Below, one piece after another: positions 29,217-37,643 of a stretch of 64,000 nt of DNA. The notes under the pieces were generated by a model. It saw only the letters and a list, made by a program, of their open reading frames with translations. It searched no databases and was not told where the DNA came from. The DNA is from Flavobacterium sp. SLB02 (GTDB taxonomy: Bacteria; Bacteroidota; Bacteroidia; Flavobacteriales; Flavobacteriaceae): assembly GCF_009664855.1 (NCBI RefSeq), contig NZ_CP045928.1, positions 2,697,755-2,761,754 on the forward strand. The letters are read 5' to 3'. The position numbers and the translations under genes are program-made. Numbering within the stretch: position 1 is the first letter of the stretch; every line of letters begins with the position of its first letter.

Positions 29217-29745
29217 AAACACATAGAGACATAGGTTTTATAGTTGAGAAAGAAGATAATGAGAAACTCATTTCTTTCACATAGCTATGTGGCAATGTCT
29301 ATCTTTAGTTTGCAAAATCTATTTTTCTGTTTGTTTTTTTTTCACGCAGATTTCGCAGATTCAGCAGATATTAAAAAAATACTTTTAATCTTTTAATCCG
29401 TGGCTATTTTTTCCCGCATCGTTTCGCATTTGCACTTTGTGGTAATATTCCAAGTGAAACGCCTTTTACATCATCCTAAAAGCTATGTCTCTATGTGTTT
29501 AAATTTTTTCAAGCAGATTTAGCAGATTCAGCAGATATTTTAAAAAATCCTTTTAATCCTTTAATCTGTGGCTATTTTTTCCCGGATCGTTTCGCGATTG
29601 CACTATGTGATAATATTCTAAGTGAAACGCCTTTTACACGATCCTAAAAGCTATGTCTCTATGTATTTAATTTTTTTCACGCAGATTCAGCAGATTTAGC
29701 AAATCTTTAAAAAAAATCCTTTTAATCTTTTTAATCTGTGGCTAT
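29217..29745. repeat. Tandem repeat, period about 167 bp
   Basis: Two full units and one partial unit start at about 29346, 29513 and 29681, each opening with a GCAGATT..GCAGATTCAGCAGAT-like run and continuing through TTTTAATC..TGTGGCTATT and GTGAAACGCCTTTTACA to AAAGCTATGTCTCTATGT. The first flank (29217-29234) is an inverted copy of the unit end near 29482-29500. No coding capacity is seen. Units differ by scattered substitutions. Confidence 0.75.
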
Positions 29746-29817
29746 TATTTTTTTTTACAATCATAATTGGAATTTGTTGATATTTGTAAAAGCACTTCGC
29801 TCCTACTATCCAGACAA

Positions 29818-30462
29818 ATGAAAAAAATAATCCTTATTTCCGTTATCACATTAATCGTTTTTTATCTCATTCGAGAAAAAGTTTACAAACCTTATATGTG
29901 GAAAAAAGCCATCAATACAAAAGAACATCAACTACAATTAGGAAGCTTTATTTTTAGTAAAGAAACAGGCATTAACGGAAGTCAGAGTTACCAAAAATAT
30001 TATTTTGTATTTAAGGTAACCGAAATCCATGGCGATTATGTCCGACTGTCAGTTATCAGGCAATTGTCTCAAAAAGATAATTTGAAAGAATCTGATTTTT
30101 CTACCACTTCAGATCAATACAAAAGTTTAAAACAGAATATTAAAAGTCTCACCATTACGCCCATTTTATTTGAAGATTTATACCACGGTGATGGCCCGAG
30201 ATTTACTTTAAATGATTATTTACTGAATAAATATCCTGTCTTAAAACAATCCACATACTATTACGAAGATATTCCCGAAGAGTCAAAAAATAAGGGTATT
30301 CCAAAAAATCCAAATGATTTCGAAATGTATTTTAGTATGGTTTATTCTAAAAAAGAAATCATCGAAAAAGGACAGCTTGTGCCGTGGACAATGACAAATA
30401 GTTTTAATGGCAAACCTTTATTGTCTAACTATTCTAAAAATATAGATTTAATTGTCAATTAA
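29818..30462 (+). CDS. Membrane-anchored hypothetical protein
   Basis: About 214 residues. The ATG at 29818 gives a clean N-terminal membrane anchor (MKKIILISVITLIVFYLI) and is preferred to the in-frame TTG at 29767. The rest is a soluble alpha/beta domain rich in Lys and Tyr with no motif I recognise. It stands alone between repeats and the AhpD-like gene. Codon use looks like its neighbours, so it is probably a real gene of unknown function. Confidence 0.6.
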   Translation: MKKIILISVITLIVFYLIREKVYKPYMWKKAINTKEHQLQLGSFIFSKETGINGSQSYQKYYFVFKVTEIHGDYVRLSVIRQLSQKDNLKESDFSTTSDQYKSLKQNIKSLTITPILFEDLYHGDGPRFTLNDYLLNKYPVLKQSTYYYEDIPEESKNKGIPKNPNDFEMYFSMVYSKKEIIEKGQLVPWTMTNSFNGKPLLSNYSKNIDLIVN

Positions 30463-30590
30463 GAATTTGAAACCTCAGTAAAATCAAGGGTTTTAAAATA
30501 TTTTTTTAAAATTTTATCTTTTTTTTCTAAAATTTGTCCAGTCTCGAAAGTTCAGTTGTCATTAGGGTATAACATTAAAAATTATACATT

Positions 30591-31043
30591 ATGGAAACTA
30601 GAATTAATGCATTCGAAAAAGGTCAAAAAGCCTTAAGTACTTTATTTGCCATTACCGGTTATATCAAAAAATCAGGACTTGAAAAATCACTTTTGGATTT
30701 AGTCGATTTTAGAGTATCACAAATCAACAGCTGTGCGTATTGTTTAGACATGCACTCAAAAGAAGCTTTGGCAACCGGCGAAACTCCGCAACGTTTATTT
30801 GGTTTAAGCGCCTGGAGAGAAACTCCGTATTATACATCAAGAGAAAGAGCTGCATTGGCCTGGGCAGAAGCTGTAACCGCTTGTCAGGTTCATGATGAAG
30901 TTTACGCTATTACAAAAAGCGAATTCTCAGACGAGGAATTGATAGATCTTACGCTTGTAATTACCACCATCAACACCTGGAATCGTTTTAACCTTGCTTT
31001 TCCTAATACTCCGGGAACTTACAGAGTAGGACAATTTGGATAA
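30591..31043 (+). CDS. Carboxymuconolactone decarboxylase family (AhpD-like) protein
   Basis: A 150-residue all-helical protein with the AhpD-like redox motif SCAYCLDMH (Cys48, Cys51, His55). Members of this family act as alkylhydroperoxidase-type reductases or as gamma-carboxymuconolactone decarboxylases; the CxxC-x3-H pattern favours a peroxidatic or thiol-redox role. It lies upstream of the DGPF protein and ECF sigma factor, but a gap of about 230 bp makes cotranscription uncertain. Confidence 0.88.
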   Translation: METRINAFEKGQKALSTLFAITGYIKKSGLEKSLLDLVDFRVSQINSCAYCLDMHSKEALATGETPQRLFGLSAWRETPYYTSRERAALAWAEAVTACQVHDEVYAITKSEFSDEELIDLTLVITTINTWNRFNLAFPNTPGTYRVGQFG

Positions 31044-31272
31044 ATACATCAGGCTGTTTTTTATTTAAGGTAAAACACTAAATTTATATCTTAGATAAAA
31101 GACAGCTTTTTTCATTAGACATTGGCCACAGATTAAAGGATTAAAAAGATTTTTATTTCTCGCAGATTTGCCAGATTGAGTAGATTTAATTTGAATAATC
31201 ATTTTTGAATTTGCTTCTATCTTTTAAAATCTGCGTGAAAATATTTGAAATCAAACATATAAAAAATAAACA

Positions 31273-31611
31273 ATGAACGAATTCATATTAATATTCAGAA
31301 GAGATTTTACAACCAAAGAAAATCAGCCTTCACCGGAAGAATTACAACAACATTTGAAGCAATGGCAAAACTGGTTTGGAGGTTTGGCCGCGCAAGATAA
31401 ACTCGCAAGGCCTTTGCAAAAATGGGACGGACAGGGAAAAGTAGTCAGCAAAGCAAAAGGAGTCACTAACGGACCTTTTGTAGAAATCAAAGAATCTATT
31501 GGAGGACTCATCATCATAAAAGCCAAAGATTACGACGAAGCTGCAGAAATAGCACAAGGATGTCCGGTTTTGAACTTGGGAGGAAATGTAGAGATACGTC
31601 AGGCTATGTAG
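31273..31611 (+). CDS. YCII-related (DGPF) domain protein
   Basis: A 112-residue dimeric ferredoxin-like protein with the DGPF-type motif VTNGPFVEIKESIGGLIII. Such proteins are the standard genomic companions of ECF42 sigma factors, one of which is encoded next. The biochemical role of the family is not settled. The DGPF consensus is altered to NGPF here. Confidence 0.87.
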   Translation: MNEFILIFRRDFTTKENQPSPEELQQHLKQWQNWFGGLAAQDKLARPLQKWDGQGKVVSKAKGVTNGPFVEIKESIGGLIIIKAKDYDEAAEIAQGCPVLNLGGNVEIRQAM

Positions 31612-31620
31612 AATTTAAAA

Positions 31621-31835
31621 GATAGAAAAAAGAAAAAAGAAAAAAGAGGAAAGAGTAAAGAGTAAAGAGTAAAGAGTATAGAATCAAGATTTATGGATTT
31701 ATGGATTTGCAGATTATAGATCTTACATTCTTTATAACTATTTATGATAACTCTTTACTCTAAAATCTTGCTTCTTGCTTCTTGAATCTATATTCTTTTT
31801 TCTATACTCTTTTTTCTATATTCTATAATCTTAAC
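31621..31835. repeat. Low-complexity inverted repeat
   Basis: A left arm of AAAGAGTAAAGAGTATAGAAT-type repeats (about 31645-31685) is mirrored by TACTCTTTTTTCTATATTCT on the right (about 31800-31830). Short tandem heptamers AGAGTAA fill the left arm. It separates the DGPF gene from the sigma factor gene. Confidence 0.6.
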
Positions 31836-31842
31836 TTAATTT

Positions 31843-33084
31843 ATGAACCAGGAACTCATCCCCCATTTATTCAGAACCGAGTATCAAAAAATCGTTTCAG
31901 TTTTATGCAGTCTTTTTGGCATTCATCATATTGAGATTGCCGAAGATATTGTGAGCGATACTTTTTTGACTGCATCAGAAACCTGGGCGATAAAAGGAAT
32001 TCCTGAAAATCCAACGGCCTGGCTGTATACCGTGGCTAAAAACAAAACGAAAAACTACTTTAAACGAAATGATATTTTCGAAAAGAAAATTGTAACCGAA
32101 ATAAAATACAATTCCCCAATAAGCAATCCCGAGATCGAAATTGATTTATCTGACCAGAATATTGCAGATAGCCAATTGGCGATGATATTTACGGTTTGTA
32201 ATCCGTGTAATTCTGATGAAGCCCAGATTGCCCTTGCCCTAAATTTATTATGCGGTTTTGGAATCAGTGAAATTGCAGATGCTTTTTTGTCTAACAAAGA
32301 AGTAATTTATAAACGAATCAATCGCGCAAAAGAGAAACTTAAGGAAGAAAATATTAAAATTCAAAATCCAAACCCTATTGAAATAAAAGAACGAATAGAT
32401 ACGGTACTCAAAACCATTTATCTTTTATTTTCTGAGGGCTACTACTCTACTTCGCAAAATACTACTTTGCGAAAAGATCTTTGTGCCGAAGCCATGCGCC
32501 TTACGTATCTTCTAATTCAAAATGAATCTACCAATTTACCTGCAACTAATGCATTAATGGCTTTAATGTGTTTTCATTCCTCAAGATTCGAAGCCCGAAC
32601 AACAGAAAACGGCGAAATTATTTTGTATCAGGATCAGGATGAATCACTTTGGAGTCAGGAATTGATAGACCAGGGTACATATTTTATGAGTCAGTCCTCT
32701 ACCGGAAATACGCTTTTTAAATACCATCTCGAGGCCGGAATTGCGTATTGGCACACCCAGAAAAAAGATACCAATGAAAAATGGCAGCATATTTTAGAAT
32801 TGTATAACAATTTGATTATTTTAGAATATTCGCCAATTGTAGCTTTAAACAGAACCTACGCTTTATCTAAAGTAGTAGGGCAAAGAGAAGCTATTGCTGA
32901 AGCAGAAAAACTTCAATTAAATGATAATCATTTTTATTATTCTTTACTCGGCAATTTATATTCAGGTTACGATAACCAAAAAGCTTTGCAGCACTTTGAA
33001 ACTGCCTTTGGTTTAGCCAAAACTGTTTCTGATAAAAATATTATCAGTAGAAACATGCTGGAACTTTCCAACAAAAATAATTAA
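31843..33084 (+). CDS. ECF42-type RNA polymerase sigma factor
   Basis: A 413-residue sigma factor. Region 2 (about 10-85, LFGIHHIEIAEDIVSDTFLTASETW and NPTAWLYTVAKNK) and region 4 (about 115-175, LALNLLCGFGISEIADAFLSNKEVIYKRINRAKEKL) are followed by a long C-terminal TPR-like extension (about 185-413). That architecture and the adjacent DGPF gene match the ECF42 group, in which the extension is needed for activity and no membrane anti-sigma factor is known. A decayed copy of its 3' end is seen at 37320-37427. Confidence 0.9.
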   Translation: MNQELIPHLFRTEYQKIVSVLCSLFGIHHIEIAEDIVSDTFLTASETWAIKGIPENPTAWLYTVAKNKTKNYFKRNDIFEKKIVTEIKYNSPISNPEIEIDLSDQNIADSQLAMIFTVCNPCNSDEAQIALALNLLCGFGISEIADAFLSNKEVIYKRINRAKEKLKEENIKIQNPNPIEIKERIDTVLKTIYLLFSEGYYSTSQNTTLRKDLCAEAMRLTYLLIQNESTNLPATNALMALMCFHSSRFEARTTENGEIILYQDQDESLWSQELIDQGTYFMSQSSTGNTLFKYHLEAGIAYWHTQKKDTNEKWQHILELYNNLIILEYSPIVALNRTYALSKVVGQREAIAEAEKLQLNDNHFYYSLLGNLYSGYDNQKALQHFETAFGLAKTVSDKNIISRNMLELSNKNN

Positions 33085-33659
33085 CGAAAGAATAAGTTAT
33101 TTGTTACGTTAGATCCACCTTCAAAGAACAATCTTCTCTTTTGCCTGCATTTTAATTTATACTAAAAATTATTATGCAAAATTTGCTATTTAATAAAAGA
33201 AACTTCACTTAAAAGTCAATCATTATTTTGTCAGTCGACTATTCTTTTCTCAAATAAAATATTCGTCACGCATTTGTATAAAATTCACGAATTTTTCAAT
33301 ATTTATTATTATAAAATATTAAATCTTTAAAAATATTTAAAAATACCTGGTAAAATTTTAATATATTTAAAAGAAACCTACCTACTTCTATTAAACCTAA
33401 TAGATCTTAAAAGTACGAAAAGCTTACTTATTACAAGATTAAATTGAAATTCTTGTCGGATTGCTTCACAAATTAACACATTGTTCCATCATTCCCTCTT
33501 TACCAGCAGATTAAGCACTAGGTGCGATTTGCTTAAATCACTATTATACTATAAGCCGTTCTTATTTTTTATGCCATTATTCTTACCAATTGATTCGTCG
33601 ATAAACTAAAAATAATTTCGATTTCATGAATTTTATTTACCCAAATCTAAAAATATCAT
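33085..33659. other. AT-rich leader region of cassette A
   Basis: No gene is seen in this 575-bp gap. The last 110 bp resemble the region before cassette B: an identical 27-bp stretch lies at 33622-33648 and 42064-42090, and a CTTATTTTTTAT segment lies about 60-80 bp further upstream in both. This marks the conserved leader or promoter of the duplicated cassette. Confidence 0.6.
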
Positions 33660-33899
33660 ATGAAAATTAGAAAGTTACAGTTATTGCTACTCTTATTTAT
33701 TAGTGTAACTATTAAAAGTGTTGCTGCTCCTTTTCCTCCGCAGCCAAGATCTATACCCCCTCCTGTAGGTGATCCGGTACCAATAAACAGCGAAATCTCT
33801 ATTCTATTTGTAAGCGGCGTTTTGCTAGGCATCTTTTTTCTTTTAAAAAGACCAAAACTTATCTCAAAATCGTTCATCGAAAAATCAGATCAGTCATGA
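33660..33899 (+). CDS. Small Pro-rich membrane peptide, cassette A
   Basis: A 79-residue protein with a signal peptide (about 1-23), a proline-rich linker with PPPVGDPVPI, a single membrane segment (ISILFVSGVLLGIFFLL) and a basic tail. The order signal, Pro-rich spacer, membrane helix, basic end is that of a C-terminally anchored surface or sorting-tail peptide. Its paralogue at 42102 keeps PPVGDxVPI, SExxILF and LLGxFFLL. Function unknown. It is the first gene of a duplicated three-gene cassette. Confidence 0.75.
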   Translation: MKIRKLQLLLLLFISVTIKSVAAPFPPQPRSIPPPVGDPVPINSEISILFVSGVLLGIFFLLKRPKLISKSFIEKSDQS

Positions 33900-33946
33900 T
33901 GCAAGCAAAAAACATACGCTATTAATGCCCTAAAAAAATGAAAATC

Positions 33947-35725
33947 ATGAAAAAAACTACTTTGCTCATTTTGATGCTGGTAAGTACAAAATCTATCTCA
34001 CAGATTTATTTTAGTCCCAATGCTAGCATGTACGTCAAAAATGAAGTCTTATATGTTCAGCAGGATATCAATTTAGCTTCAAGTTCAAATTTATATTTAA
34101 GAAATAATTCACAATTATTACAAGGAACTTCGGCAGCGTCTCTCAATACAGGATTAGGTGTTGTCTCTGTTTATCAGGAAGGTACTTCAGACAATTTTGA
34201 TTATAACTATTGGTGTTCTCCGGTAGGAAATGCTTCTGCTGCCTCCGGAAATGAGAATTTTGGAATTACGATGTTAAGCAGTCCAACAAGTTCGATTGCT
34301 TCGACAACAGCTGCTATTTTACCTGCAAGTAATTCGAACGGAACCTCTAACCCACTTGCAATAGCCTCAAAGTGGATTTATAAATTAATTAATGCCAATA
34401 ATTATTCGCAATGGATTTTTGTTGGCGGAGCTACAACATTGGCTCCCGGCGAAGGTTTTTCTATGAAGGGCACAAGCGGAACAGATGCAACAGATCCTGA
34501 AGGAACCGGAGTAACCAACAATTCGGGAAGTGCGCAGAGATATGATTTTAGAGGAAAACCTAATGATGGAAATATCAGCATTACTTTAGGTATCAATAAC
34601 GCAACCCTGACAGGTAATCCCTACCCTTCGGCTTTGCACCTGAATGCTTTTCTTTTAGATCCGTCTAACACCTCAACTGGTGGAGTGGCCTATTTTTGGC
34701 AACAGGATAAAACGGTAAACTCCCACACACTTATAAATTACAAAGGAGGTTACGGATCTTATTCCCCTATAGATTTGGTTTCTTCCGGAATATATGTACC
34801 GGCTTTTTTTAGTTCTTATAACGGAGATGGCTCCGTAAATAATGGTGGCGCATCATCTGGTATTGTAATAAACAGACAATATTCTCCTATAGGGCAGGGA
34901 TTCGTAATTAGTGCTACTGCCAGCGGAACTGCCACATTCAAAAATAGCCACAGAGTCCTGGTGAAAGATGGCTCCGGTTCATCGCAATTTGAAAAACCAG
35001 CTAAAAAAGAAACTACTGAAGAAGTTATTGAAGAGGTTTCGCATTTTAAATTGAATACTATCATTGACGATCAATTTACAAGACAATTAGCATTGGCTTT
35101 TGTACCAACAGCGACAGATGGAGTCGATTTTGGAATCGATGCCTTAAATATGGATGACGCACTCCCTAACGACATTACTTTTTTGTTAGAAAACGGCAGC
35201 TATGTAATTCAGGGAGTCAATTTTGATGTTACAAAGAAAATAGCCCTTACGGTAAAAGTTACTAGTACCGCTAGTTTTAAATTTCATATTCCGGAAGTAA
35301 TAAACTTCGATAACGAGCAGAAAATTTACATTTATGATGCGCTTGATGATTCTTATCATGACATTAAAAATGGAACTTATCAGGTTACTGTTGTTCCCGG
35401 AATATACAATGACCGCTTCAAGATCACTTTTAAAGACGGCAACACACTTAGCATTGGTGAGAATGCTGCAAAAAAATTCTTCATTATTCAGGACAATAAT
35501 AATAGTAAACTAAGGGCCGAAAATCCTAATAATTTAAATCTAAAATCATTTCGATTATATGATCTTTTAGGCAAGACTGTATTATCAAAAAAAGATCTGG
35601 GCACAGATCAGAATTATACTTTTTCAACCAGCGGATTCAGCAGCGGCGTTTACATTACAGAGTTCTTAACCATTGATAATGAAAGGTTCATTGAAAAAAT
35701 TATCATATCAAATTCAGGTAAATAA
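33947..35725 (+). CDS. T9SS type A sorting-domain protein, cassette A
   Basis: About 592 residues, exported (signal ending KSISQIYF) and carrying a C-terminal type IX secretion sorting domain (KSFRLYDLLGKTVLSKKDLG to IISNSGK). The middle is a large beta-rich region with NYWCSPVGN, TGNPYPSALHLNAFL and a stretch repeated in its paralogue. The start is set at 33947 because the paralogue at 42330 begins at the equivalent Met. It is probably secreted and attached to the cell surface. The function is unknown; cell-surface adhesion is one possibility. Confidence 0.87.
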   Translation: MKKTTLLILMLVSTKSISQIYFSPNASMYVKNEVLYVQQDINLASSSNLYLRNNSQLLQGTSAASLNTGLGVVSVYQEGTSDNFDYNYWCSPVGNASAASGNENFGITMLSSPTSSIASTTAAILPASNSNGTSNPLAIASKWIYKLINANNYSQWIFVGGATTLAPGEGFSMKGTSGTDATDPEGTGVTNNSGSAQRYDFRGKPNDGNISITLGINNATLTGNPYPSALHLNAFLLDPSNTSTGGVAYFWQQDKTVNSHTLINYKGGYGSYSPIDLVSSGIYVPAFFSSYNGDGSVNNGGASSGIVINRQYSPIGQGFVISATASGTATFKNSHRVLVKDGSGSSQFEKPAKKETTEEVIEEVSHFKLNTIIDDQFTRQLALAFVPTATDGVDFGIDALNMDDALPNDITFLLENGSYVIQGVNFDVTKKIALTVKVTSTASFKFHIPEVINFDNEQKIYIYDALDDSYHDIKNGTYQVTVVPGIYNDRFKITFKDGNTLSIGENAAKKFFIIQDNNNSKLRAENPNNLNLKSFRLYDLLGKTVLSKKDLGTDQNYTFSTSGFSSGVYITEFLTIDNERFIEKIIISNSGK

Positions 35726-35756
35726 AATATACCCCAACTAACTAATATTAAAAACT

Positions 35757-37241
35757 ATGATCACTAAATCTACACTTCAAAATAATAAAACATTATTAGT
35801 ACTGTTTTTTCTTCTTTTTACTTTAACAGGAAATGCCCAAATCGGGATTGGAACGATAACACCAAATATAAGTTCTGTTTTGGATGTTACGTCTGGTACA
35901 AAAGGAATGTTGACCCCACGAATGGGAACCATACAAAAAAATGCTATTGCAACTCCGGCAGAGGGATTAATTGTGTATGATACTGATTTGAAAACATTTT
36001 ATTATTATTCAACCGGTGCCTGGGTACCAATTATTAGCGGTGTACCAGGTCGAATCAATTTTAAACGTATAAAATCTACAGATGTTTTAGCAACTGTTTT
36101 AGCTGCTGAACTTGCTGCCGGAAGTGGATCAAAATATGTTTTAAATTCTAACACCCTGTATGAAATCAATGGCACAGTACCATTTAATTTTCCTATTGAT
36201 TTAAACAATGCGTATGTTCAGGGATTGGATACCAATAACGATATTATCATACGAACTACAGGGAATATTTTTGAAGGAGCAAATGGAGGAAGCATCAAAG
36301 GTGTAACCATTATAGCAACAGCCGGAAACGTATTTAACCTTAGTGGTGCAGCAACCCAAAATTTAATATTTAGGGATTGTGTTGTTGCCAATTCTAATAC
36401 AGTGGGTACAATTTCAGGTTTCGGATTAGTATTTTTAAGCATCATTCAGTTTTCCGCAAATACAAACGGAATGACGTACAATAACATTAATCAATTGTTA
36501 CTTAGTAATCAGGGATGGTTTGCTAATAATACAGGAACTTATGAAAAACTTACCGGAACTTTTACCCTAGTAGAAAAGCAAGGCGGTTTTAGTCAGGTTG
36601 AGGGTACTGCTATAGGTTTTGACGTATCTTCAAACCCAATTATAAGCGGTGATGCTGTATTAGAATCAGTTGTGTTTACAGGCGCAAACACTACTGGATA
36701 TGTAAAACCATATACAGCAGGAACATATTCAGGTTATAATTTTACCAACAATTGGACTGTAAGAGCCGCCGGAATACCTACTGAGGCAGATGCAAATGCG
36801 GTTGGCGATTTTGCGATGGATTATTTAGTTGGATCGGGAGCGAATACTTCTTTCACTTCATCAAATCCAAGTACTGCAGTAAAAGTTAACGGAAATTCAA
36901 CATCGTACAATTTATTTAGATTTGCTTTAGATGTAAGCCCCAATAACAATAACAGATTAAAATATTTGGGAAAAAAGAAAAGAATTTTTCAGATTGCAGG
37001 ATCCATTTCTTTTCAGGTTCCGGGAGTAGCAGTCTATATTATTTATATAGCGAAAAATGGTGTACCATTGAATCAATACAAAATTTATGGAAGAGGTGCA
37101 GTTTTAAATGATATTGTTGTTCTTCCTTTAAATGGATCTGTTGAATTATCAAATAACGATTTTATAGAAGTATATGCACAACGTTACTCAGGAGTTACTG
37201 GCGATATTTTAGTGCCAAATATGGCGATTACTATTAAATAA
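35757..37241 (+). CDS. Secreted beta-rich protein, cassette A
   Basis: A 494-residue protein with a signal peptide ending near GNAQ, then the N-terminal motif IGIGTITPNISSVLDVTSGTKGMLTPRM found in many Bacteroidota surface or adhesin-like proteins, a central repetitive Gly/Asn/Thr-rich region that may form a beta-helix, and a C-terminal beta sandwich (KYLGKKKRIFQIAGSISFQV to MAITIK). There is no T9SS sorting domain. It is paralogous along its length to the protein at 44208. Function unknown. Confidence 0.8.
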   Translation: MITKSTLQNNKTLLVLFFLLFTLTGNAQIGIGTITPNISSVLDVTSGTKGMLTPRMGTIQKNAIATPAEGLIVYDTDLKTFYYYSTGAWVPIISGVPGRINFKRIKSTDVLATVLAAELAAGSGSKYVLNSNTLYEINGTVPFNFPIDLNNAYVQGLDTNNDIIIRTTGNIFEGANGGSIKGVTIIATAGNVFNLSGAATQNLIFRDCVVANSNTVGTISGFGLVFLSIIQFSANTNGMTYNNINQLLLSNQGWFANNTGTYEKLTGTFTLVEKQGGFSQVEGTAIGFDVSSNPIISGDAVLESVVFTGANTTGYVKPYTAGTYSGYNFTNNWTVRAAGIPTEADANAVGDFAMDYLVGSGANTSFTSSNPSTAVKVNGNSTSYNLFRFALDVSPNNNNRLKYLGKKKRIFQIAGSISFQVPGVAVYIIYIAKNGVPLNQYKIYGRGAVLNDIVVLPLNGSVELSNNDFIEVYAQRYSGVTGDILVPNMAITIK

Positions 37242-37272
37242 TTTAACTTTAATAATAAAAATTTGATTGTAT

Positions 37273-37306
37273 AAAAAGGGAATAGGCTCTAAACTATTCC
37301 CTTTTT
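37273..37306 (+). terminator. Terminator after cassette A
   Basis: An AAAAAGGGAATAG / CTATTCCCTTTTT stem with an 8-base loop, ending in a T-run. A near-identical stem (GGGAATAG) follows cassette B at 45691-45726, so the terminator was duplicated too. Confidence 0.88.
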
Positions 37307-37319
37307 TTATGTATTTTAA

Positions 37320-37427
37320 CTGTACTTTCTCTGGTAATTTATATTCAGGTTAATGATGATAATACGTCTTGAGAGCACTTTGAAAATGCTTTTTTGGTCT
37401 GGCTAATTCTAATTCTGACAAAAATTA
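37320..37427 (+). pseudogene. Decayed 3' fragment of the ECF42 sigma factor gene
   Basis: This non-coding stretch aligns with 32941-33045, the 3' end of the sigma factor gene. An exact 17-mer AATTTATATTCAGGTTA lies at 37336-37352 (32953-32969 in the gene) and an AGCACTTTGAAA 12-mer at 37374-37385 (32990-33001 in the gene), in the same order, with substitutions and small indels between. No long open frame remains. It sits just downstream of cassette A. Confidence 0.65.
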
Positions 37428-37590
37428 ATTGTTCAAAATATCAAAAAGCCGCTAATAAGTTATAAAGATTTTTAATAAAACGTTTTATAATTTTCCTTAA
37501 ATTTTACATTATTCCCATGTTTACTAGCAAAGCATTTGTGAAATATTTCATTTTACACTAAACAGCTGTTAAATCTTTAATAAATATTAA

Positions 37591-37620
37591 TTGTTAATAT
37601 TATAGGAAAACGTATATTTG
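37591..37620 (+). promoter_or_regulatory. Promoter of the kai-like operon
   Basis: TTG (37591-37593) and TATATTTG (37613-37620) are separated by 19 bp, the canonical Bacteroidota spacing, and lie 23 bp before the GTG start of the KaiC-like gene. Confidence 0.6.
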
Positions 37621-37643
37621 AGTAACATAGAATATTATATAGC

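Noticed and set aside
29217..29745. CRISPR array at the tandem repeats
   Set aside because: The units are about 167 bp long and similar throughout, with no short repeats separated by unique spacers and no cas genes.
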